Assembly (NCBI GenBank): GCA_903861125.1
Contig: CAIOTF010000039.1
Coordinates: forward strand, 62,001-126,000
Direction of reading: 5' to 3'
Length of the DNA stretch: 64,000 nucleotides
Source of the DNA: an uncultured Ignavibacteriota bacterium
GTDB taxonomy: Bacteria; Bacteroidota; Ignavibacteria; UBA10030; UBA8401
Part shown: positions 45,315 through 55,400 of the stretch, in pieces
How the letters are laid out: every line of letters begins with the position of its first letter
Numbering within the stretch: position 1 is the stretch's first letter
Position numbers and translations under genes: made by a program
The notes under the pieces: model-generated
What the model was told of the DNA's origin: nothing
Seen by the model: only the letters and a program-made list of their open reading frames with translations
Databases searched by the model: none

Positions 45315-46343
45315 ATGAAGAAAAAAGATCTGCTGAAAGAGGTCGTAAAACAAGTTGATGCGACGAAGTTCGATTCCACACCGATCATCAATGCAATGCG
45401 TGATATGTCATTCAGTTCACGCGACACAGCGCGTGCTGCCGATATATTTAAGACAATGATCGAGCACAACGGATGTACCAATGCTCTTGTTCTGGCTGGA
45501 AGCACAAGCGCCGGCGGATGCATGAATGTCTACTCCGATATGATCAAATACAATATGGTAGATATGGTCGTTGCTACCGGTGCATCCATCGTTGATATGG
45601 ATTTTTTTGAAGCGCTTGGATACAAGCATTACAAAGGAACACCGTTCATTGACGACAATATGCTGCGCAATAATTATGTCGATCGAATCTATGATACCTA
45701 CATAGACGAACAAGCCCTTCAGATGTGCGACAGTACAATCTATAAGATTGCAGAATCGCTTGAACCGCGTCCGTACTCGTCCCGCGAATTCATCTATGAG
45801 ATGGGGAAATGGTGCGTGAAGAACGCGAAGAAGAAAAATTCACTTGTCCAACTGGCGTACGAGAATAATGTTCCGGTATTTTGTCCTGCATTCTCCGATT
45901 CATCGGCAGGATTCGGATTAGTGAAACACCAGCATGAAAGATTGAAAGCCGGCAAACCGTATATGACGATCGATTCGGTAAAAGATTTCTATGAATTAAC
46001 ACAGATCAAAATGAAAGCAAAAACATCAGGGCTGTTTATGATCGGCGGCGGTGTTCCGAAGAATTTCATTCAAGATACGGTTGTGTGTGCGGAAGTGCTC
46101 GGGGTCGATGTGCCGATGCATGAATATGCAATACAAATAACGGTAGCCGATGTGCGTGACGGCGCTTGTTCGTCCTCAACACTTAAAGAGGCAAGTTCAT
46201 GGGGAAAAGTGCAAACAACGCACGAACAGATGGTTTATGCTGAAGCAACAACCATTGTCCCGCTCATTTTTAGCTATCTCTATCATAACGCAGGGTGGAA
46301 AAAGCGGAAGAAATACGAATGGACAAAGATATTCCAAAAATAG
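45315..46343 (+). CDS. deoxyhypusine synthase-like protein
   Basis: 342 residues of the DHS/homospermidine-synthase-like family, which uses NAD+ and spermidine to transfer an aminobutyl group. NALVLAGSTSAGG and MVVATGASIVDMD form the NAD-binding region, and the catalytic Lys is in SSWGKVQ at about residue 297 followed by VYAEATTIVPLI. Bacteria have no eIF5A, so the acceptor here is not hypusine precursor protein; homospermidine synthesis or another acceptor is possible. AAGGAG supports ATG 45315 and a terminator follows. Confidence 0.9.
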   Translation: MKKKDLLKEVVKQVDATKFDSTPIINAMRDMSFSSRDTARAADIFKTMIEHNGCTNALVLAGSTSAGGCMNVYSDMIKYNMVDMVVATGASIVDMDFFEALGYKHYKGTPFIDDNMLRNNYVDRIYDTYIDEQALQMCDSTIYKIAESLEPRPYSSREFIYEMGKWCVKNAKKKNSLVQLAYENNVPVFCPAFSDSSAGFGLVKHQHERLKAGKPYMTIDSVKDFYELTQIKMKAKTSGLFMIGGGVPKNFIQDTVVCAEVLGVDVPMHEYAIQITVADVRDGACSSSTLKEASSWGKVQTTHEQMVYAEATTIVPLIFSYLYHNAGWKKRKKYEWTKIFQK

Positions 46344-46356
46344 AGTAAAAAACACC

Positions 46357-46388
46357 AACCCTCCCTTATTTTGGAGGGTTTTTTATTT
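46357..46388 (+). terminator. intrinsic terminator after the deoxyhypusine-synthase-like gene
   Basis: AACCCTCC (46357-46364) pairs with GGAGGGTT (46373-46380), eight-base loop, then TTTT. Confidence 0.9.
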
Positions 46389-46474
46389 TACTGTACAATT
46401 GCTTTTATACCAAGTGGTGCCTATATTCTCGCAGAATTTTTTGCTCATTTTACCGAACAGTAAGGACCTTTTTG

Positions 46475-47869
46475 ATGGAAAAAATACTTCATTATATAGA
46501 GTCAAATAAAGAACGTTATCTTTCCGAACTCAAAGATTTTCTGGCAATACCAAGCGTCAGTTCACAATCCGACCATAATGGTGATATGCTATTGTGTGCC
46601 CAATGGATCGCGGACCATATGAAAACGATCGGCATGAACAATGTAAAAATCATGCCGACGCCTGGGCATCCGGTTGTGTACAGTGAATGGTTGGGAGCAC
46701 CCGATGCGCCAACGGTTCTCTTCTATGGCCATTATGATGTTCAGCCGGTTGATCCACTGAATCTGTGGACATCGCCGCCGTTTGAAATGACGATTCGGGA
46801 TGGGAATATCTATGCCCGAGGTTCTTCCGATGATAAAGGACAAGTGCTTATCCAATTTAAGGGCATTGAAGCTTTAATGAAACAGACGGGGACCCTTCCG
46901 GTAAACATTAAAATGCTTATCGAAGGGGAAGAAGAAGTTGGAAGTGCCAATCTGGATAATTTTGTAAAACAAAATAAAGAATTATTAAAAGCCGATCTTG
47001 TGCTCATTTCTGATTCGTCGATGTTTGCCAAAGGCGTTCCGTCGATATGTTATGCATTGCGCGGATTGGCATATATGGAAATCGAAGTTGATGGACCGAA
47101 CCGTGATCTTCACTCAGGTTCATTCGGCGGTTCCGTGCACAACCCGATACAGGCGTTGACGGAAATGATAGCATCTCTGCATGACAAGAACGGGAAAGTC
47201 ACGATCCCCGGTTTTTATAATGACGTTCGCCCGTTATCGAAAGCGGAACGTGATGCATTTAAGAAACTTCCGTTCAGCGAAAAAAAATATGCGAAGGAAC
47301 TTGGAGTAAAAGAATTATACGGTGAGAAAGGATTCTCATCCCTTGAGCGGACATGGGCACGTCCTACCTTGGAATGCAATGGAATTTGGGGCGGATATAC
47401 CGGAGAAGGTGCCAAGACAGTTCTGCCGGCAAAAGCGTTTGCAAAGATCTCGTGCCGGCTTGTGCCGGACCAGGAATCTGGCAAAATTGCAAAGATGGTA
47501 GAAAAACACTTGAAGAAGATTGCTCCGAAGACCATTTCCATTCGCGTTCGGAATCTTCACGGTGGTGAGGCTGCAATAACTCCAATTGATAGTGCAGGAG
47601 TGAAAGCGGCTGTTGCGGCACTGGAAAAAGGTTTCGGAAAGAAACCACTCTATCAGCGGGAGGGCGGTTCAATTCCGATTGTTGTTCAATTTAAGAAATT
47701 ACTCGGACTTGATACTGTGCTATTAGGATTCGGACTACCGGATGAAAACGCACATTCTCCGAATGAATTCTTAAATATTGATAACTTCTTTGGAGGGATA
47801 AAAACCTCTGTTCATTTCTTCAATGAACTGCCGCAATACTGGAAGAATAAAACCCAAAAGAAAAAATGA
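46475..47869 (+). CDS. M20-family dipeptidase/metallopeptidase
   Basis: 464 residues from ATG 46475, with AAGGA upstream. A cytoplasmic dizinc peptidase of the M20 group. The first metal ligand and its partner Asp lie in FYGHYDVQPVDP at about 90, the next in ARGSSDDKGQ near 119, the general-base Glu pair in EGEEEVGSANL near 152, and a ligand in GGSIPIV near the end. The lid domain (about 195-345) contains DLHSGSFGG. Related to the carnosinase/PepV/DUG1 group; specificity unknown. Confidence 0.92.
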   Translation: MEKILHYIESNKERYLSELKDFLAIPSVSSQSDHNGDMLLCAQWIADHMKTIGMNNVKIMPTPGHPVVYSEWLGAPDAPTVLFYGHYDVQPVDPLNLWTSPPFEMTIRDGNIYARGSSDDKGQVLIQFKGIEALMKQTGTLPVNIKMLIEGEEEVGSANLDNFVKQNKELLKADLVLISDSSMFAKGVPSICYALRGLAYMEIEVDGPNRDLHSGSFGGSVHNPIQALTEMIASLHDKNGKVTIPGFYNDVRPLSKAERDAFKKLPFSEKKYAKELGVKELYGEKGFSSLERTWARPTLECNGIWGGYTGEGAKTVLPAKAFAKISCRLVPDQESGKIAKMVEKHLKKIAPKTISIRVRNLHGGEAAITPIDSAGVKAAVAALEKGFGKKPLYQREGGSIPIVVQFKKLLGLDTVLLGFGLPDENAHSPNEFLNIDNFFGGIKTSVHFFNELPQYWKNKTQKKK

Positions 47870-48368
47870 TCAAAGAAGTAATCATTTTTATATCATTTAG
47901 ATTTTATTATTTGATAATGTTAATGGTGTATATTTTTATTAGTATAAGCAAAAAAGCATAAGAGCCGGATAGGCCAAATGCGCTAAGGCCGATTTAATGA
48001 TCGGGGTTATGAGAAAATTACTCATGGAAGTAGAAACGGACCGAAAAAATTGTATTTAACGCTTCTATCAACTGTAAATTTTGGTTGACAGTTTTATCAA
48101 TTTTTTTTTACACGTACAAAACAAGTGTCTATTTTTGATCGAATTTGGGGGTTGTTTTGTGGTATGATACTTGAGGGTATGAGTATCGTAATTCATTTTT
48201 GATACATGGGAATTTTTAGGGGAAAAATGCGGCAGCTGTTACTTGTATAGATAATTAACGGGGTGTTACTTTTACGTAGTGAGTTAATCGTTAAATAAAG
48301 AACAAGTTGTTTGTAATAAAAATGCTTCACTTCACCATATCTTCCACCATAAATCATAAGGAGTACAT
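47870..48368. other. 499-base intergenic leader of the Oar-like receptor gene, with structured segment
   Basis: No open frame of note. The segment 47956-48110 is rich in complementary runs: GCATAA with TTATG (48007-48011), CCGAT (47989-47993) with ATCGG (48000-48004), ATGAG (48009-48013) with CTCAT (48021-48025), and AACTGT (48070-48075) with ACAGTT (48088-48093), the last followed 7 bases later by a run of nine T. The TTATG and ATGAG pairings exclude each other. Further on, GATACT (48166-48171) and AGTATC (48182-48187) form another small dyad. A cis-acting leader RNA or a small RNA with its own terminator is possible. Confidence 0.45.
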
Positions 48369-51300
48369 ATGAAATATGCGATACGCTTATTGCTGTTATT
48401 GAGTTTATTCTCATCAGCAATGTTCGCGCAAGGAGTTACAACAGCAGCTATTGTTGGAACGGTAAAAGATAACAGCGGTCAGGCGTTGCCTGGAGCTAAT
48501 GTCATGGCAGTTCACGTACCGACCGGATCACAATATGGAGTCACGACACGCGAAGACGGACAATATAATTTGCCGAATTTACGTGTTGGCGGCCCTTACA
48601 CAGTGACCGTTTCTCTAATTGGATTTTCAAAACAAGAACGCACTGGAATTAATTTGCAGCTTTCACAAACATTGCGGCAAAACTTCACTTTAACCACTGA
48701 AGACGTTCAGATGCAGGCGGTCGAAGTTACGGCAGAAAAATCTACTGTACTCAACGCAGCACGAACCGGAGCCGCAACAGCTATCAGCCGGAATGCCATT
48801 GAAGCACTCCCCACGATCACAAGAAGAGTACAGGACTTTTCCCGCTTAACACCGCAATTCTCCGGTAATAATTCATTTGGAGGTATGGACAATCGTTACA
48901 ACAATACAACAATCGATGGTTCGTATTTTAACAACTCTTTCGGATTGCAGGGTCAGCCCGGTGACAGAACCGGTGTTGCTCCGATCTCGATTGATGCCGT
49001 TGAACAGGTTCAGGTAAATATTGCACCGTATGATGTTCGTCAGGGCAACTTTGTCGGCGCAGGAATCAACACGATCACGAAGAGCGGAACAAACGACCTC
49101 TCCGGATCGGTATACTATTTATTCCGTCACCAGGGTTTGGTAGGGCAGGAAGCCGGAGCAGTTGAATATAAACCCAGCACATTCAAATACAACCAGATTG
49201 GCCTTCGCCTTGGCGGACCGATCATCGAAGACAAGTTGTTCTTCTTCGGTAGTTTTGAAAGCGATAAAATTACTCAGCCTGGAACATCGTTCCGTGCGAA
49301 CAAAGGCGGAGAAACAGTCGCCGGAAATACAACAAGAGTATTGCAAAGCGATCTGAATACTCTCAGTTCTTTTTTGAAAACAAAGTTTGGATATGAGACG
49401 GGACCGTATCAGGATTACAATAATGAAACTCCCGCAATCCGTCTGTTAGCGAAGATGGATTACAACCTGGACGACAAGAATAAAATTACCCTTCGTTATA
49501 TACATCTTGATTCAAAAACAGACGTGCTTGTGTCGAACTCAAGTTCATTGGGTATCGGTGGTAACAGACAAAGCAGTCTAAACGGATTAGCGTATCAAAA
49601 CTCAAACTATCAGATAGGTGAGAACATCAGGAACGTTATCGGTGAATGGAACAGTATCCTCAGCGATAATATGTCCAATAACCTTATCGTCGGATATTCG
49701 CATCATGACGAAAGCCGCGATTCACGTGGATCGTTCTTCCCGTTTGTCGATATTCTCGGCCTCAGTGCAACAAATTACATCACGTTCGGTTATGAAGCAT
49801 TTACACCGAACAACGAACTGCGCTACAGCAGTATCCAGGCTCAGGACAATTTCTCTTACTCGCTGGATGATCATTACTTTACACTCGGAGCAAGTGTAGA
49901 AAAATATCAATCGGAAAATATCTTCTTCCCGGGTGCACAGAGTTCCTACGTCTATAACTCTCTGGCAGACTTCTACTATGATGCCAACAGAGCATCAACG
50001 GATACCGCAGCAACACTCCGACGGTTCCAGGTTCGCTATTCAAATATTCCGGGAATGGTTAAGCCGGTACAGGATCTGAAAGTTCTCTATACAGGTGTGT
50101 ATCTTCAGGATGAATATCAGCTGACAAAGGATATCAAGCTCTCGGCTGGCTTACGTCTTGATGTTCCGATATTTGAAAATACAGGACTGAAAAATGCCGA
50201 AGTAGATACTATGAAGTTCCGTGATGAAAACGGCAGCCTAGTAAAATACAGCACTGATAAGCTTCCCAATTCGAACATTCTCTGGTCACCGAGAGTCGGC
50301 TTTAACTGGGATGTTACCGGCGAACGCACAACACAGGTTCGCGGCGGAACGGGTATCTTCACCGGTAAACCTGCGTATGTCTGGATTTCAAACCAGATCG
50401 GTAACAACGGTATTCTGACCGGTTTTGATCAGATCGACAATACAAAGACCCGACCGTTCAGCTCAAATCCGGATAAATACAAACCGGCAACAGTTTATGG
50501 AACACCAGCCGCAAGTTACGAATTGGCATTGACCGATCCTGATTTCAAATTCCCGCAGTTATGGAGAAGCAATATTGCCGTGGATCAGCAGCTTCCCGGT
50601 AATTTCACAGCAACCGCGGAATTTTTGTATGCAAAAGATGTTAATGGTGTTTATTATATCAATGCGAACATGCCCAAAGCCGATACAGTATTTGCTGGTG
50701 CTGACAACAGACCGCGTTGGAAAGCAGTCGGCAGACCGAATTCCGACAGAATTTATTCAAAAGTTCCGGATGCTATTGTAATGAAAAATGAGGATGTCGG
50801 TTATTCATGGAGTGCAGCATTCTCACTGGAAAAAGCATATAGTGACGGATGGTTTGCAAAAGCTGCATATAGTTATGGTGAATCAAAAAATACCGTTGAT
50901 CCCGGATCGATTGCATCGGGTTCATGGTATGGCAACGCTCAGAGTGGAAACCCCAATAATCCGGGAGTCGGCTTTGCAGGAACTTCGCCAGGTCACAGAA
51001 TTTTTGCAACATTATCATATCGTGAAGAATATTTTGATATTGGCGCAACAACAGTCTCCGTGTTCTGGGAAGGTCGTACGATCGGTAACGGCAGTTATGT
51101 GTTCAGCGGTGACCTTAACGGTGACGGCGGAACGGCAAACGACCTGATCTATATTCCTAAGAACCAATCTGAAATGAATTTCAAAGCGATTGCTGCATCG
51201 GGAACAACACCTGCCTTTACAGTGCAGCAGCAAAACGATGCATGGGATGCATATATCAAACAGGATTCGTATTTGAATGCGAACAGAGGAAAATATGCAG

Positions 51301-51629
51301 AGCGCGGTGCAGTATTTATGCCGATGGTATTCCGGGCAGATCTCAGCATCACCCAGGAAGTATTCACCGAAATCTTCGGCAAACGTAATGTATTACAGTT
51401 CAGAGCCGACATTCTTAATTTCACCAACTTGCTGAACAAAGATTGGGGTCTTAGCCAGCGGTTTGTAACAACGCAGCCATTGGTTGTTCAAACACCTACA
51501 GCTGACGGCAAAGCACTCTATCAATTAGCACGTGTTGGCGGAAAATTGATCGACCATACGTTTGAAAAAACAGCAGCAATTTCAGATGTGTTCCAAATTC
51601 AATTGGGCGTTCGTTATACGTTCAATTAA
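48369..51629 (+). CDS. TonB-dependent receptor, Oar-like, with carboxypeptidase-regulatory domain
   Basis: 1086 residues. Signal peptide 1-21 (LFSSAMFAQ). The CarboxypepD_reg domain is at 24-110 (AAIVGTVKDNSGQALPGANV, TTREDGQYNLPNLRVGGPY). The plug domain is at about 135-250 (RRVQDFSRLTPQ, TTIDGSYFNNSFG, VNIAPYDVRQGNFVGAGINTITK), followed by a large barrel ending LGVRYTFN. The size and the absent TonB-box signature by eye fit the Oar/OmpA-related group seen in Bacteroidota and myxobacteria, which act in adhesion, protein export or uptake. Its long structured leader and own terminator suggest it is a single-gene, separately regulated unit. Confidence 0.9.
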   Translation: MKYAIRLLLLLSLFSSAMFAQGVTTAAIVGTVKDNSGQALPGANVMAVHVPTGSQYGVTTREDGQYNLPNLRVGGPYTVTVSLIGFSKQERTGINLQLSQTLRQNFTLTTEDVQMQAVEVTAEKSTVLNAARTGAATAISRNAIEALPTITRRVQDFSRLTPQFSGNNSFGGMDNRYNNTTIDGSYFNNSFGLQGQPGDRTGVAPISIDAVEQVQVNIAPYDVRQGNFVGAGINTITKSGTNDLSGSVYYLFRHQGLVGQEAGAVEYKPSTFKYNQIGLRLGGPIIEDKLFFFGSFESDKITQPGTSFRANKGGETVAGNTTRVLQSDLNTLSSFLKTKFGYETGPYQDYNNETPAIRLLAKMDYNLDDKNKITLRYIHLDSKTDVLVSNSSSLGIGGNRQSSLNGLAYQNSNYQIGENIRNVIGEWNSILSDNMSNNLIVGYSHHDESRDSRGSFFPFVDILGLSATNYITFGYEAFTPNNELRYSSIQAQDNFSYSLDDHYFTLGASVEKYQSENIFFPGAQSSYVYNSLADFYYDANRASTDTAATLRRFQVRYSNIPGMVKPVQDLKVLYTGVYLQDEYQLTKDIKLSAGLRLDVPIFENTGLKNAEVDTMKFRDENGSLVKYSTDKLPNSNILWSPRVGFNWDVTGERTTQVRGGTGIFTGKPAYVWISNQIGNNGILTGFDQIDNTKTRPFSSNPDKYKPATVYGTPAASYELALTDPDFKFPQLWRSNIAVDQQLPGNFTATAEFLYAKDVNGVYYINANMPKADTVFAGADNRPRWKAVGRPNSDRIYSKVPDAIVMKNEDVGYSWSAAFSLEKAYSDGWFAKAAYSYGESKNTVDPGSIASGSWYGNAQSGNPNNPGVGFAGTSPGHRIFATLSYREEYFDIGATTVSVFWEGRTIGNGSYVFSGDLNGDGGTANDLIYIPKNQSEMNFKAIAASGTTPAFTVQQQNDAWDAYIKQDSYLNANRGKYAERGAVFMPMVFRADLSITQEVFTEIFGKRNVLQFRADILNFTNLLNKDWGLSQRFVTTQPLVVQTPTADGKALYQLARVGGKLIDHTFEKTAAISDVFQIQLGVRYTFN

Positions 51630-51649
51630 TGACTCTTGTAATTCTTCGA

Positions 51650-51682
51650 AAACCCCGCATTTTTCGCGGGGTTTTTTTTTGG
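51650..51682 (+). terminator. intrinsic terminator after the Oar-like receptor gene
   Basis: AAAACCCCGC (51650-51659) pairs with GCGGGGTTTT (51667-51676), followed by more T. Confidence 0.92.
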
Positions 51683-51713
51683 ATATGGACGAAAGTTATG
51701 GTAATTTTAGTAA

Positions 51714-51746
51714 AGGACAACGAGTTGAAGTTGTCCTTTATTTTTG
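51714..51746 (+). terminator. perfect 10-bp hairpin just before the pduO ribosome-binding site
   Basis: AAAGGACAAC (51714-51723) pairs exactly with GTTGTCCTTT (51732-51741) around an eight-base loop, then ATTTTT and the GGAGG ribosome-binding site. It lies 31 bases after another complete terminator. It may be a backup terminator or a leader hairpin controlling pduO. Confidence 0.65.
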
Positions 51747-51755
51747 GAGGATACA

Positions 51756-52319
51756 ATGAAGATCTATACGAAGACCGGTGACAAAGGCGAAACGGCTTTA
51801 TTCGGCGGTGAGCGTGTGCCAAAAGATGCACTGCGCATTGAAGCATACGGATCCGTTGATGAATTGAATTCGATCATCGGTGTTATCCGTTCGCTGAAAC
51901 CGCACAGATCAATTGACAATACCCTTGCGAAAATTCAACATCAACTGTTTGAACTCGGTGCCGATCTTGCTACACCGGCCGCATACCATAGTCCGCTCAT
52001 TCCGAGGATCAAGAAGACACATTCTACGTCTTTAGAAAAAGTGATCGATACGCTGGAGAAAAAACTGCAGCCGTTGAAAACATTCATCCTTCCGGGTGGT
52101 TCGGTGATTGCCGCTCAGTTGCATCTTGCTCGGACCGTTTGCCGTCATGCGGAACGGAATGTAGTTCGTCTATCGCGGAATGAAGACATCGGTGATGCTG
52201 TTATCATTTATCTTAACCGCCTGTCTGATCTTCTTTTTGTTATGGCCCGTTATGCAAATGTAATTGATAAACATGAAGAGGTAAAATGGGTGAGCGGAAA
52301 GAGAAAAGTTAAATCATAG
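51756..52319 (+). CDS. cob(I)alamin/cob(I)yrinic acid a,c-diamide adenosyltransferase, PduO type
   Basis: Transfers the adenosyl group of ATP to cob(I)alamin to give coenzyme B12. 187 residues from ATG 51756, seven bases after GGAGG. Motifs are the N-terminal YTKTGDKGETALFGGERV (ATP-binding), SVDELNSIIGVIRS, and VCRHAERNVVRLS in the C-terminal helices. No B12-dependent enzyme lies in the window. A four-codon-longer TTG start is unlikely. Confidence 0.93.
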   Translation: MKIYTKTGDKGETALFGGERVPKDALRIEAYGSVDELNSIIGVIRSLKPHRSIDNTLAKIQHQLFELGADLATPAAYHSPLIPRIKKTHSTSLEKVIDTLEKKLQPLKTFILPGGSVIAAQLHLARTVCRHAERNVVRLSRNEDIGDAVIIYLNRLSDLLFVMARYANVIDKHEEVKWVSGKRKVKS

Positions 52320-52434
52320 ATTGGTGTGCTTATCCATTACGTCTTGAACGACAGAGGTGGTTTGCGGGGTTTTATCGTTCACCAAAAATTTTGTATATTG
52401 AAGCAGTTCTCGAAAAATTGACCAAAGGAAATCA

Positions 52435-55400
52435 ATGTTAAAGTTTTTTAGTAATTTGTTCGGCAGCAAAAAAGAGAAGGATATATCCATATTACTGCCG
52501 CTTGTCGATGAAATTAATGTGCAGTTTGATCTGCTCAAATCGTTAAGCGACGATGAATTGCGGGCAAAAACACAGGAGTTTAGAGACCGGATAGCTGGGG
52601 CCGTGAAAGAAACGCGGAACCAGATCGGTGCGATCCATGAACAGTTAAAGACGGAAACCGATGCCGTCAAACGGGAAGCGCTGTATAACGATCTGGAAGA
52701 TCTCGAAAAAGAGGATTTGGCGACCATCAAAGAGACGCTGGACGAACTGCTCCCGGAAGCGTTTGCTGTTGTGAAGGAAACCTGCCGCAGAATGGTTGGA
52801 CAGGAATTCGATGTAGTAGGACATAAGTTGAAATGGGAAATGCTTCCTTATGACGTGCAGTTGATGGGCGGCATCATTCTTCATCAGGGTAGAATTTCTG
52901 AAATGGCGACCGGCGAAGGAAAAACACTTGTTGCCGTTGCGCCAATGTATCTGAATGCACTGGCCGGCAAAGGTGTGCATCTGGTAACGGTGAACGATTA
53001 TCTTGCACGGCGCGACAGCGAGTGGATGGGAAAAGTTTTCCAGTTTCACGGTATGACGGTGGGATGCATTGTCACCAATCAGAATCCGTTCGTGAGGCGT
53101 GAACAATATAATTGCGATATCACTTACGGTACCAATAACGAATTCGGTTTCGATTATCTACGCGACAACATGGTGCACACACCTGATGAGATGGTGCAAC
53201 GTGCACACTATTATGCGATCGTGGATGAGGTTGATTCCGTGCTGATCGACGAAGCCCGTACACCGTTGATTATCAGCGGCCCTGTGGAAGTGGATGACCA
53301 CAGATACAACGAGATGAAGCCGCGCGTTGAACGGATTGTCAGCACGCAGAAGAATCTTGTTGCGCGCATCGTTGCAGAAGGGGAGAAATTACTGAACGAA
53401 GGGAAAAAAGAAGAAGCGGGAATTCTGTTATTCCGCGCATACCGGGGCGATCCGAAGAATAATAAACTGACGAAGCTGTTCTCCGAAGGCGCACCGAAAA
53501 AATTGATGCTCGAAACAGAATCTGTCTATATTGCCGAACAGAATAAACGGCTGCATGAAATTGACGATGAGCTGTACTATTCGATCGAAGAGCGGAATCA
53601 CTCCATTGATCTGACCGAAAAAGGTCGCGAATTTATGGCGAGCGGTACTGATAAGGATATGTTCATTCTGCCTGATGTCGGTACGGAAATGAGCGTCATC
53701 GAAAATGATGAAACCTTACCGCTTGAACAGAAACAGTTGAAAAAAGACGAGGTGAACAAGGTTTATGCTGAACGAAGCGACCGCGTGCACACGGTACGTC
53801 AATTATTGCGTGCCTATTCGTTGTATGAAAAAGATGTGGAATATGTCGTTACCGACGACGGTAAAGTGCAGATCGTTGATGAGTTTACCGGACGAATTTT
53901 GCACGGCAGACGGTACTCCGATGGATTGCATCAGGCGATCGAAGCAAAGGAAGGGGTTCATGTCGAACGGGATACGCAGACGCTTGCCACCGTTACGTTG
54001 CAGAATTATTTCCGCCTTTATAAAAAACTGGCCGGCATGACGGGAACGGCGGAGACCGAAGCGGCGGAATTTTTCGACATTTATAAGCTCGATGTTGTTG
54101 TGGTTCCGACGAATAAGAATATCATCAGAGAGGATCTGAATGATGTCGTATACCGCACGAAACGTGAAAAATATAATGCTCTGCTTACGCAAATAAAAGA
54201 ATTAAGAGAGAAGAAACAACCGGTGCTTGTTGGAACAACGAGTGTTGAAGTTTCTGAGACGCTTAGCCGTATGATGACGCGCGAAAAGATTCCGCACAAC
54301 GTGTTGAATGCGAAACAGCATCAGCGCGAAGCGGAGATCGTAGCCAATGCCGGCTTGCCGGGTGCCGTTACGATCGCCACTAACATGGCCGGTCGTGGAA
54401 CAGATATCAAACTCGGTCCGGGTGTTGTTGAGGTCGGAGGATTATCGATCATTGGTACAGAGCGGCACGAAGCGCGGCGTATTGACCGGCAGTTACGTGG
54501 TCGTGCCGGACGTCAAGGCGATCCCGGTATGACGAAGTTTTTCTTGTCGCTGGAGGACGATCTGATGCGTCTGTTCGGAAGCGACCGTATCGCATCGGTG
54601 ATGACAAAAATGGGTGCGGAAGAGGGAGAGGTTATTGAACATGCGATGATTACTCGTATGATTGAGCGCGCTCAGAAAAAAGTTGAAGAGAATAACTTCG
54701 GCATCCGCAAACGACTGCTTGAATACGATAACGTAATGAACCAGCAGCGTGAGGTCATTTACTCCAAACGCCGTCATGCCTTATTGGGCGAACATCTTGA
54801 TGATGACATCCATCAAATGCTGGAGGATTATGCCGAAGATGTAGTCGAACGGCATTACGAACAGGGAACGCTGGATGATATGTGCGACGAGCTGCGGACC
54901 AATCTACTGATTGATGTTCATCTGACGCCGTCTGAATTCCAATTGCTTGGTGTCAATGGTGTAAAAGAGAGGGTGATGCAGACCGCCGCTGAGTTTCTGA
55001 AACGGAAACGCGAATCGGTGGGGAATGAGTCAATGGATTTCATCCAAAAGATATCACTGCTTCAGATCATCGATACCCGTTGGAAGGAACATCTGCGTGA
55101 AATGGACGATCTGAAAGAAGGTATCTATCTACGCGCTTACGGTCAGAAGGATCCGATCCTTGAATATAAAGGTGAAGCCTATAAGATGTTCATCGAACTG
55201 ATCGGTTTGCTCAACCGGGAAGCATTGAACATGGTCTTCAAACTGTTCCCGGAAAACCAACAGCAGATCGAAGCGCAGCAGCAGCGCCGGGGTTTCAATC
55301 GCGAGAGAATGACGCTGACCCATTCTGCGTCGACCGGTATGGGATTGCAGGGGGGAATCGATGCCGAAGAAGGAGATTCGAAACAAAAACAGCAGCAGGC

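Noticed and set aside
51683-51755. Cobalamin riboswitch before pduO
   Set aside because: No B12 box or related conserved core is seen, and the gap is too short.
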